Shown here in pieces: positions 44,933 to 52,455 of a stretch of 55,176 bases of DNA. Each line of letters starts with the position of its first letter. Positions within the stretch are counted from its first letter, which is position 1. The notes under the pieces were generated by a model. It saw only the letters and a program-made list of their open reading frames with translations. It made no database searches and was not told where the DNA came from. Made by a program: the position numbers and the translations under genes. The DNA lies in assembly GCA_049317725.1 (NCBI GenBank), contig JBMOHS010000005.1, forward strand, positions 1 through 55,176, written 5' to 3'. This DNA is from CAIOZW01 sp049317725 (GTDB lineage Bacteria > Acidobacteriota > Blastocatellia > RBC074).

Positions 44933-47155
44933 TCACTCGACGGTGAAATGGAGGGAGCGGCGGGTTGTCCGTTTCGTCGTCCGGTCGATCGCGACGAGGC
45001 GCAGCTCGTAGTTGCCCGGATCGAAATTTTCGAGGGAGAGTCGGGCATGGTAGGGGAGATCGCTGTTCCGCTCCACTGCCGCGAATGGGTTGAGGGGGGA
45101 GGCGATGACGAGTTGGTTCCCGGCGTAGACTTGGGACTGGATTGCCGCGTCAGGAGTTCCCTTCTCGCTGAGGGTGGCGTTGTAGGCGAAGACGAGGAAC
45201 TCGAGGTGTCCCTTTCGCGCGAAGCGCCGGTAAACGATGGATGCGACGTCCTCGACGACCGGCACAGGGGGGGCCCCCTCCTTGGCATCTGGAATCGGCC
45301 CACCTCTCTGGCTGTCGGTGATGAAGATGCTGCTGAGGATAATTCCCTTCTTGGACAGATCCGGTACCTCGATCCAGGTGCTTGCCGACCCGATCCGGAA
45401 GACGCCCTCCTGCCGGAGCACGGTCCGAATCTGGTAGAACCCTGGGGCCAATTGGAGCAGTTGCCGGTAGGCTAGTCCCGTTTCTCGGGCTTGGGCGAGG
45501 CTGGAGGTCCGCAGGTTGATCTCGAGAGTCTCGCTGCGGTTGTTGGCGACCTTTCCCGATTCCGTGTAGATGACCGTGTCGAGCATCAGCCGTGCCCGAT
45601 GGCGATCGCGTTCTGATCGCAATTCGAGCGCCGCCAAGTCGATGTGGCCCGTCAGATCGATCGCCGTCCCTACCTCGGCGCTTTTGAGAAAATTGGCACT
45701 GATCCCGATCGGCAGCTCGCGAATGGGAACCAGTGAGGAGAGGCCCAGGCGGAGCTGCATCTCACGAAGGCGTCGCGCCTCCTTCTCGGAGGTACGGCTG
45801 GCGGCGACGAGGGAGGCCCGCTCCGCTGCTTCCCGCTGCAGCCGCTTCTCGTCGGGTGCGAGATAGCCTTTCCGTGTCCGCACCCGGTAGGCTGGGTGAT
45901 GGGGAAGGCGGACCTCGATCTTGTGATAGCGTCCATCGCGGGGAGATTCGGCGGGCTCAAAGGCGAGGAGGTAGTAGGTTTCAGTCTCGGCGAGCATCTC
46001 GGCGAGGCTGAGGCCGAGGTCATTCTGATGGAAGAAGGCCTTCCCGCCAGTATCGGTGGCGAGGGCGTAGAGGCCATCCCGCTGTGCCTCGAGCGCTGTC
46101 TGCGCGATTCGGGTTCGCACGCCAGGGAGAATTTGGGCAAACCCGCCGGGCTGGGTGACATCCATCTCGGGCGGGACGGCGATCAATCCCCGCGCGTCGA
46201 GAGAGTAGAGGGTCACTCCGGCGCGGGTCGCCGCGTCGGTCACGCGCCGCACATCGAAGTGGCGACTGTCCCGCATCCCCCCCAAGAGAAACCCATCCGA
46301 GACCAGGACCATCAGCTTTCGACCTGGCAGTGCTGCCAGTTGGCGGATGGTCGTCTCGATCGTCGAGAGGGTCGACAGGGTGACGGAATTGTTCTCGGCG
46401 ACGATCTGACGCGCCCTGCCCTGCGCCATTCCGGTCGCCTGTCGCCGATCGACCTGCAGGCTGGCCATCAGTTCCTGAACGGCCACCTCGAGTGCGTCCG
46501 GATCGTTGCTGTCGATCAATTCCGCGTGATAGGGGCTCAGCCGCGGAATGTCGAAGGCGCTCGTTACCGTCCGTTCCTGCACGCTGAGTCGATCGATGGC
46601 GCGCCCGAGGATCGCTCGCTCGCGCGTCATCTGCTGGACCATGCCCAGTGCTCCGCTGGTCGTGATCAGCGCGGCCTCGTCCTGAGGTCCCAGCTTTTCG
46701 AGGACGAAGCGACGGAGGGCCTGTTTGGCCACCAGCAATGTCGAGGGGGAGAGATGGAGGTCGTCGATCGTGAAGATGATTCGCCGGCCCTCGACGACCG
46801 CTGGCGCGGACGGGGAGGTGGGCGGAGGGGGCTCATCCGTGTTCGCCCTGCGTCCTCCGCCCGTCGTCAGCCAGCGGGCTGGCCGCTCCGTTGTTCCGAT
46901 GGCAAAATGGGCGAGGGGTTGTGGCTTGCCGTCTTCCAGCAGTTGGAAGTCTTCCCGTTTGAGCCCCCTGACCGGTCGGCCCTCTCGATCTTCTATCAGC
47001 ACATCGATCTGGACCAGCTCGGTCTCGATGCGTACCAAGGTTTCGTCAGGTGGGGGTTGTGTCGACGGGCGCGGCTCTTGCGCTCCAGCGAGCCCGGTCA
47101 GCACGCCTGCCCAGAACAGGGCGACGGTCAGGGTCGTCGATTGGTAGCTTTTCAT
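44933..47155 (-). CDS. secreted VWA-domain protein, acidobacterial type
   Basis: 740 residues. Signal peptide MKSYQSTTLTVALFWAGVLT ending near GAQ. Residues 40-100 carry the hallmark VRIETELVQIDVLIEDREGR followed by GLKREDFQLLEDGKPQPLAHF, the start of the VWFA-related acidobacterial domain. The VWA fold follows (FTIDDLHLSPSTLLVAKQAL, LMVLVSDGFLLGGMRDSR, LYSLDARGLIAV). C-terminal half: beta-rich regions, including HKIEVRLPHHPAYRVRTRKGYLAPDE. The MIDAS DxSxS is altered to DDLHLS. Exported; role unknown. ATG 47155 begins the signal peptide; the frame runs on to 48442 through an antisense overlap with htrA, which is not homologous. Divergent from htrA. Confidence 0.88.
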   Translation of the reverse strand: MKSYQSTTLTVALFWAGVLTGLAGAQEPRPSTQPPPDETLVRIETELVQIDVLIEDREGRPVRGLKREDFQLLEDGKPQPLAHFAIGTTERPARWLTTGGGRRANTDEPPPPTSPSAPAVVEGRRIIFTIDDLHLSPSTLLVAKQALRRFVLEKLGPQDEAALITTSGALGMVQQMTRERAILGRAIDRLSVQERTVTSAFDIPRLSPYHAELIDSNDPDALEVAVQELMASLQVDRRQATGMAQGRARQIVAENNSVTLSTLSTIETTIRQLAALPGRKLMVLVSDGFLLGGMRDSRHFDVRRVTDAATRAGVTLYSLDARGLIAVPPEMDVTQPGGFAQILPGVRTRIAQTALEAQRDGLYALATDTGGKAFFHQNDLGLSLAEMLAETETYYLLAFEPAESPRDGRYHKIEVRLPHHPAYRVRTRKGYLAPDEKRLQREAAERASLVAASRTSEKEARRLREMQLRLGLSSLVPIRELPIGISANFLKSAEVGTAIDLTGHIDLAALELRSERDRHRARLMLDTVIYTESGKVANNRSETLEINLRTSSLAQARETGLAYRQLLQLAPGFYQIRTVLRQEGVFRIGSASTWIEVPDLSKKGIILSSIFITDSQRGGPIPDAKEGAPPVPVVEDVASIVYRRFARKGHLEFLVFAYNATLSEKGTPDAAIQSQVYAGNQLVIASPLNPFAAVERNSDLPYHARLSLENFDPGNYELRLVAIDRTTKRTTRRSLHFTVE

Positions 47156-47338
47156 GGTGATTCGGCTGGGATTCGATGGGAACTTTTGACTGAGGGCCGA
47201 CCGTATGATCCCCTGTCCCACGGGCACCCGACTGAATCGCCGTTGTAAGGCCCGAGGATCGAAGAATGCCCCAAGGAGACCGCCAGCGGAGATGGCCGCG
47301 CGCGGATGAAGAAACGAGCAGAGAGGAGAGTCGAGGTT

Positions 47339-48529
47339 ATGTCCTATCATCTTACAGCCCGGCAACTGGTAATGCTGGCACTCTTGACCGCCCTTTTCGC
47401 GGCGAGCGGAGTGGTTTTTTATGACCGAATTGGCAGCCGTTTGGTGCGCCAGTGGGTGGGTGCGGAGACGGGAAAGCCCCTGGCGGAGGTACAGGCCCTC
47501 AAAGGATTGACCGACCCGACCGTTGCTGGCGATGAGACCAACAACCGCGAGATCTATGAGTCCTTCGGTCCGGGAGTGGTCAATATCACCTCGACCGTCC
47601 TCGTCCAGGACTGGTTTACCGCGTACCCTAAACAGGGAACCGGCTCTGGCTCCATCCTCGATCAGGATGGCCACATCCTGACCAACTACCACGTCATTCA
47701 AGACGCAGAGAAACTCGAGGTGACCCTCTCCAACAAAGAGACCTATCCTGCCCGGATTCTTGGGGTCGATCCAGACAATGACTTGGCTGTCATCCGCATC
47801 GAGGCCCCCAAAGAACAGCTGGTTCCGATCCCCCTCGGCGACTCGAAGAGCGTCTTTGTCGGACAGAAGGTCTTGGCGATTGGGAACCCGTTCGGACTCG
47901 CCCGGACCCTCACCACCGGAATCGTCTCCGGCCTCTCCCGCCCCCTCCGCTCTGAGTTTACCAATCGACTGATCGAGGGGGTCATCCAGACCGACGCCGC
48001 CATCAACCCAGGCAACTCGGGCGGTCCCCTGCTCAACTCCCGTGGCCAGATCATTGGGATCAACACGATGATCTACAGCCCCTCGGGCGGTTCCGTCGGA
48101 ATCGGCTTCGCCGTCCCAGTCGACACGGCGCGTCGTGTCGTCAATGACCTGCTTCAATACGGGCGCGTCCGGAAGCCGAGCCTGGGGATCAGCCCGATCC
48201 CGGTCAACGGCCAGCTTGCGCGGTTGCTTGAACTTCCCGTTCGCGAAGGGCTGCTCATTGCCGAAGTCACTCCGGGCGGAGCGGCCAGCCGGGCAGGGAT
48301 CCGCGGGGCCAGCCGCGAACTGCGCTACGGCCCGTATCTCATCCCTGTCGGGGGGGATGTCCTCGTTGGCATCAATGGAAAACCGATCCGCAATACCGAC
48401 GATCTCGACGCGATCCTCAACACGAAATCGATCGGAGATCAACTCAAGGTCGAAGTGATCCGGGGGACCGAGCGGCTCACCTTGACTCTCACTCTCGCCG
48501 AACTCCCACGCGGGGGACGTCGCATCTGA
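47339..48529 (+). CDS. htrA: HtrA/DegP-type serine protease with PDZ domain
   Basis: 396 residues. An N-terminal membrane anchor (LVMLALLTALFAASGVVFY) tethers a periplasmic trypsin-like domain. Catalytic triad: His in LTNYHVIQDAE, Asp in DNDLAVIRIE, Ser in NPGNSGGPLLNSRG. One PDZ domain follows (about 280-380: VREGLLIAEVTPGGAASRAGIR, GDVLVGINGKPIRNTDDL). It degrades or refolds misfolded envelope proteins. Start at 47339 uses GGAG/GAGG shortly upstream; ATG 47306 is also possible. A hairpin with T-run follows the stop. Confidence 0.93.
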   Translation: MSYHLTARQLVMLALLTALFAASGVVFYDRIGSRLVRQWVGAETGKPLAEVQALKGLTDPTVAGDETNNREIYESFGPGVVNITSTVLVQDWFTAYPKQGTGSGSILDQDGHILTNYHVIQDAEKLEVTLSNKETYPARILGVDPDNDLAVIRIEAPKEQLVPIPLGDSKSVFVGQKVLAIGNPFGLARTLTTGIVSGLSRPLRSEFTNRLIEGVIQTDAAINPGNSGGPLLNSRGQIIGINTMIYSPSGGSVGIGFAVPVDTARRVVNDLLQYGRVRKPSLGISPIPVNGQLARLLELPVREGLLIAEVTPGGAASRAGIRGASRELRYGPYLIPVGGDVLVGINGKPIRNTDDLDAILNTKSIGDQLKVEVIRGTERLTLTLTLAELPRGGRRI

Positions 48530-48570
48530 CGATCAGTTCGGCTATCCGTCCTTGCTGGCGACTACCCAGA

Positions 48571-48609
48571 CAGAGGGAGAGGCGGCCTACCTCTCCCTCT
48601 GCTCGTTTT
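48571..48609 (+). terminator. intrinsic terminator of htrA
   Basis: CAGAGGGAGAGG (48571-48582) pairs perfectly with CCTCTCCCTCTG (48590-48601), loop of seven, followed by CTCGTTTT. The right arm overlaps the last codons of the convergent gene (stop at 48587-48589). Confidence 0.75.
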
Positions 48610-49180
48610 GAGGGGGAGGAGCCTCGGGTGGGGGTGCTGCCGTCTTGGTCTTGAATGATCGGGCAATGACGTCGGTCTGGTTGCGGAGGACGCCCAGTGT
48701 CGATTTGCGCCCCGTGAACTGCAGAATGTAGACGGTCTGCGGATCGGTTCGCACGTAGTAGACACGGCCGGTAAAGGGTTGGTCGCTGGTCGTCTTGTAG
48801 TCGTATGAGAGAAGGGCGCCGTAGTTGTTGGGACCGACGAGGAACTTCTCCATCTTGACCTTGGTGTAGCCGGGAGCGAAGCGGACACGGTCGGCCTCGT
48901 CGCGGTTGGCAAATTCCATGACCTCCGTCTCGGCAGTGGCCCCATCGATCCGGCGGATCTTGAGCGAACCGTTCTCGCGCACACGGTAGACAATGTTGAC
49001 GTCGGTTCGTCCCAACCCATCCTGGTTGACGATTCCCAACCAACCTGTCGGCAAGGAGACGGAGTACTTGCCGTCTGGATCCTCGAAGACCTCCTGCGCC
49101 TGTCCCTCACCCGGCAACATGACAACCAAGACCGCCAACGCCAAGAGGCTCGTCCACTTCCTTCCTTGCAGCTCGCTCAT
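48587..49180 (-). CDS. secreted protein of unknown function
   Basis: 197 residues. Signal peptide LLALAVLVVMLPGEGQA, cleaved before QEVFEDPDG. The mature part begins EDPDGKYSVSLPTGWLGIVN, a pattern shared with PsbP-like/DUF1795-type domains, and continues with beta-strands (YGALLSYDYKTTSDQPFTGR, VYILQFTGRKSTLGVL) and a Pro-rich tail. No catalytic motif. Its ATG overlaps the TGA of rph by four bases (ATGA), so translation is likely coupled to RNase PH. Function unknown. Confidence 0.78.
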   Translation of the reverse strand: MSELQGRKWTSLLALAVLVVMLPGEGQAQEVFEDPDGKYSVSLPTGWLGIVNQDGLGRTDVNIVYRVRENGSLKIRRIDGATAETEVMEFANRDEADRVRFAPGYTKVKMEKFLVGPNNYGALLSYDYKTTSDQPFTGRVYYVRTDPQTVYILQFTGRKSTLGVLRNQTDVIARSFKTKTAAPPPEAPPPQNEQRER

Positions 49181-50034
49181 CGTGCATCCTCCTTCCAGTT
49201 GATCAGGTGGCGCTCCCCCGCAGACATCAAGAGGGGGCGTCGAGCAGCTTCGAAGAGCGGCCGAAGCGTCTCCCGTTGACGGGCGACCAGTTGGTCGACG
49301 CCCCCCTCGGCCAGTCGAACCATGGCGTCGAGCTGGGATCGGCTGAATGGCTCCGTCTCCGCTGTCCCCTGAAGTTCGACAAAACGGCCCTCGCCAGTGC
49401 GTACGACATTCATATCGACCTCGGCCGTCGCATCCTCGTGATAGTCGAGGTCGAGCAGGGCCTTTCCGCCGACGATTCCGACGCTGACGGCCGCGAGGTA
49501 GTCGCGGAGGACGGGGCGCGGCCAGGGGCGATCCTCACCAATCCGACTTAGGGCCAGGGCGAGGGCAACGTAGCCTCCCGTGATCGAGGCCGTCCGTGTT
49601 CCTCCATCCGCCTGGATGACATCGCAGTCGATGGTGATGGTACGCTCGCCAAGTGCGGCGAGATCGACCACCGACCGCAAGCTGCGCCCGATCAGCCGTT
49701 GAATCTCGTGCGTGCGTCCAGAGGGGCCACCCCGGCCGCTCTCCCGGGCCGTTCGGGTTTGGGTCGCACGCGGCAGCATCGCATACTCCGCGGTGACCCA
49801 GCCTACGCCTTTCCCCTTGAGAAAGCCCGGAACCTTCTCCTCAACCGAGGCGGTGCAGAGCACACGGGTGTGCCCCGCTTCGATCAGCACCGACCCTTCG
49901 GCATAGCGGGTGAAGCTGCAGATCAGCTGCAGCGGCCGTAACTCGTCGGGATCGCGACCGTCGTGCCGCTTCGACGATTCCGTACTCTCCTTTGGCCCAG
50001 TCGGGCCTGTCGTCCCAGAAGTCTCAATCATCAT
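49177..50034 (-). CDS. rph: ribonuclease PH
   Basis: 285 residues. Phosphorolytic 3'-5' exoribonuclease that trims tRNA 3' ends. Diagnostic: HDGRDPDELRPLQLICSFTR, GSVLIEAGHTRVLCTASVEE, the RTARESGRGGPSGRTHEIQR motif, DCDVIQADGGTRTASITGGY, LDLDYHEDATAEVDMNVV and FVELQGTAETEPFS. N-terminus has about 20 residues before the usual start of homology; ATG 50034 is chosen from several Met codons (50058 and 50142 are alternatives), none with a strong Shine-Dalgarno. Coupled to the downstream secreted protein. Confidence 0.96.
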   Translation of the reverse strand: MMIETSGTTGPTGPKESTESSKRHDGRDPDELRPLQLICSFTRYAEGSVLIEAGHTRVLCTASVEEKVPGFLKGKGVGWVTAEYAMLPRATQTRTARESGRGGPSGRTHEIQRLIGRSLRSVVDLAALGERTITIDCDVIQADGGTRTASITGGYVALALALSRIGEDRPWPRPVLRDYLAAVSVGIVGGKALLDLDYHEDATAEVDMNVVRTGEGRFVELQGTAETEPFSRSQLDAMVRLAEGGVDQLVARQRETLRPLFEAARRPLLMSAGERHLINWKEDAR

Positions 50035-50234
50035 TCCGGCATTAAACCAGAAACCCATCCTAATTGAAATGACGTCCCCTTTCTCCAATAATTCCCCTCC
50101 CCTGCCAAACATCTTCAAAATTAAGACAGCGCCGTGCTTCACCCATTGGCAGGCAGGAGGGAGCAGGCCAGACAGGGAGAGAAGAGAACAGCGGTGGGCA
50201 GGCGTGAGGCGTCGGATTCGCTGCTGTGGAGATT

Positions 50235-50430
50235 CTCACACGGAGGCACGGAGTCGCGGAGATTCCCGAGAACGAGATTGGGACGTCAATGGACAACAGC
50301 GAGGGGGGGGGCAGAGAGTGATCGGTCCCTCTCCCCCTCTCTTGGTGACTCTGTGCCTCTGTGAGTAGCAAAAAAGAATGAATCGAGCTGTGTGTCAAAG
50401 AGATCTTCTCACGGAGGCACAGCATCACAG
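50235..50430. repeat. intergenic inverted-repeat element, CTCACGGAG family (copy B)
   Basis: Arms CTCACACGGAGGCACGGAG (50235-50253) and CTGTGCCTCTGTGAG (50351-50365) form an imperfect inverted repeat. A third arm, CTCACGGAGGCACAGC (50408-50423), follows. All resemble the arms at 3567-3695, and the A-rich flank after the right arm (50366-50380) is also shared. Lies in the gap between rph and the phosphatase gene, which otherwise holds no gene. Confidence 0.65.
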
Positions 50431-50441
50431 CAGAGTCGCCC

Positions 50442-51716
50442 CTATGGTTGAACAGGCTTGGTCCGGGGCATGTTGAGTTCAACCCGGTCGAAGACCTGAC
50501 CCTTGTCATCGACGGCCTCGATGGTTGCCGTGCCGTTGGGGCGCAGTTCGACGTGGAAAAGATGGTTGCGCGGCTCAGCCTTGGCCAGCCACCACCCGAC
50601 CTCCGGCGAGGGGACTTCGCGCGTCTGGACCCCCCAGGCGCCGTCGCCGAGGAAGAGCAGCCCATTCTCGTCGTCGCGCTGGTGTTGTCGCAGTCGATGG
50701 GAGCGCTTGAAGTTGTGGTGATCATTCTCGAAGAGGGCGGTAGCCCCATACCGCTCGAAGTGGGGAAGCCAGTGTTGCCGGATCTCGACCGACTGGCGGG
50801 CGTCGATGGGGAGCCCATTGCGGGGGGCCTTGGTCGTTCCGTAGGCGGGATAGTGGTACCAGCCGAAGAGGAACTGCTGCGCGGTCCGTTCGCCAAGGGA
50901 CTGTTGCAGCCAGTCTGCTTGAGCCCCTCCGATCGGGTTAGTGTGTCCGGAATCGAGGGAGACGAGCGAAAGGTAGCGCCCAAAGTCGAGCGTGTAGAAC
51001 GAGCGGCCCCCGGGGGTGTCGAAGAGGCTGTAGTAGTAGGGGGCATCGTCCGGGATCTTGCCGTTGTAGCCACCTTTGACTTCGTGGTTGCCGATTCCAA
51101 CGACCATGGGGATGAGGCGCCGGTCTTTTCCGACACAATGGAGCTTCCAGGATTGGAGCCAATCGATCCAGCGGGAGGCCGCGACGCCATTGGCATAGGC
51201 GAGGTCGCCACCGAGCAACGCGAAGTCTGGGTCGAGGGCACCAGCCTGCTTGTTCATGGTGTCGACCATCTGTCGGTTGTGCATCATGTCGCCACCGGAG
51301 ACGAACCGAATGGGACGGGACATGGTCGCCGGCATCGTCCGAAACCGCCATGCATCGATCTCCCGGGTTGGCTGCTTTCCAATCCCGATCTCATAGACCG
51401 AGTCAGGCGTCAGGTCCTTGAGCTCGACCCGGCGAATCTGCAGCGTCGAGGGGCCCGCCTGACGGCGGATCGCCTCCACCGAGCGCCACTCTGTCTCCCC
51501 CTTCTTTCGGTACCAGAGGGTCTGGCTGCTCGTTTCGTAGAGGTCGACCCAGTTGACTGTCATCGTGGTCGTCGGGTCGTTCTTCCAGGTCAGGTAGAGG
51601 CCAACCAAATCCTGGGCCGAGCTGCGGGGGGCCACTGCCACAATGACCAGGCTGAGAAGCAACGCTACTCCCGTCTGACGCGCCCATCTCGGGCGTTGAA
51701 CATGCTGATCGTACAT
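50442..51716 (-). CDS. secreted purple-acid-phosphatase-like metallophosphoesterase
   Basis: 424 residues. Signal peptide GVALLLSLVIVAVAPRSSAQ. An N-terminal fibronectin-type domain (about 38-130: LVGLYLTWKNDPTTTMTVNW, VELKDLTPDSVYEIGIG) precedes the metal-dependent phosphatase fold, as in purple acid phosphatases. Metal-site motifs in order: SGGDMMHN, LGGDLAYANG, VGIGNHEVKG, FGWYHYPAYG, ENDHHNFKRSH. The last replaces the common GHxHxYER. It would release phosphate from esters outside the cell. Start is ATG 51716, no strong Shine-Dalgarno noted. Confidence 0.9.
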   Translation of the reverse strand: MYDQHVQRPRWARQTGVALLLSLVIVAVAPRSSAQDLVGLYLTWKNDPTTTMTVNWVDLYETSSQTLWYRKKGETEWRSVEAIRRQAGPSTLQIRRVELKDLTPDSVYEIGIGKQPTREIDAWRFRTMPATMSRPIRFVSGGDMMHNRQMVDTMNKQAGALDPDFALLGGDLAYANGVAASRWIDWLQSWKLHCVGKDRRLIPMVVGIGNHEVKGGYNGKIPDDAPYYYSLFDTPGGRSFYTLDFGRYLSLVSLDSGHTNPIGGAQADWLQQSLGERTAQQFLFGWYHYPAYGTTKAPRNGLPIDARQSVEIRQHWLPHFERYGATALFENDHHNFKRSHRLRQHQRDDENGLLFLGDGAWGVQTREVPSPEVGWWLAKAEPRNHLFHVELRPNGTATIEAVDDKGQVFDRVELNMPRTKPVQP

Positions 51717-51783
51717 CGCGGTGACTCGCTTTCTATTGGTTGGTTGGGTCTATGCCAGGAGATCTGTCTGGAGGTGCGCTCCC

Positions 51784-52209
51784 TCAGTCGTCGAGCTCCG
51801 AGTCCTCATCGGAATCTTCCTCGAGCGCATGCTCTTTCAGCTGCTCGAGGGTCGCGAATCGGAGCGTGGCCTCGTGTGTCGCGGCCAGCCGGACCGGCGG
51901 TGCAAATCCGGCATCATAGGCCTCCTTCCAGCGTGCGGCACAGACGCACCAGCAGTCACCCGGTTTGAGGCCGGGGAAATTGTAGGCGGGCATCGGGGTG
52001 ACCAGGTCATTGCCAGCCGCCACGCTGAACTCGAGAAACTCGGCGGTGACACGTGCGCAGACGGTGTGGACGCCCGCATCTTGCGGTCCTGTGTCACACT
52101 TCCCATTGCGGTAAAAGCCCGTGAGGGGACGCGTTGAGCAGCTCTGCAGCTCTCCCCCCAAGACATTTCGGGCTGGTGGTTTCTTTCCATTGCCGTTGTA
52201 AAGACTCAT
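51784..52209 (-). CDS. DUF2237 family protein
   Basis: 141 residues. Clear DUF2237 pattern: NVLGGELQSCSTRPLTGFYR, GKCDTGPQDAGVHTVCARVT, EFSVAAGNDLVTPMPAYNFP, GLKPGDCWCVCAARWKEAYD, PPVRLAATHEATLRF. Conserved Cys residues could bind metal. The last 15 residues are acidic. Start at 52209 or 52212; GAGAGGTAG lies upstream. Function unknown; stands alone between phosphatase and TonB receptor genes. Confidence 0.9.
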   Translation of the reverse strand: MSLYNGNGKKPPARNVLGGELQSCSTRPLTGFYRNGKCDTGPQDAGVHTVCARVTAEFLEFSVAAGNDLVTPMPAYNFPGLKPGDCWCVCAARWKEAYDAGFAPPVRLAATHEATLRFATLEQLKEHALEEDSDEDSELDD

Positions 52210-52391
52210 CATCTACCTCTCGAATCAAAAAAGATGGAAGAGAACAGATCGGGTGCATTCTTGCGCAGGGTTGAAGAGATGAGCATACGCACCTTACCCG
52301 GTTCGATCAAGCTGCAGATCTCTCCTTCTCTCTTACTCTCCTGGAGGGGGGCAGGCTCGGCTCCATCCTCGTCGGGCGATTTATGTGAGAA

Positions 52392-52421
52392 GACCCGGGG
52401 AGAGGTTCCTCTTCCCGGGTC
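52392..52421 (-). terminator. hairpin downstream of TonB-dependent receptor
   Basis: GACCCGGGGAGAGG (52392-52405) and CCTCTTCCCGGGTC (52408-52421) pair over 12-14 bases with one G-U. It lies 35 bases after the receptor stop. T-rich but no clean T-run follows on the minus strand. Confidence 0.5.
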
Positions 52422-52455
52422 GATGGTCATCGCGTCCACTTGAGCGTCGGTCCGA

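Noticed and set aside
44933..48442. 1169-codon frame fusing an N-terminal extension to the VWA protein
   Set aside because: The first 429 codons are antisense to htrA and lack homology; a signal peptide starts at 47155.
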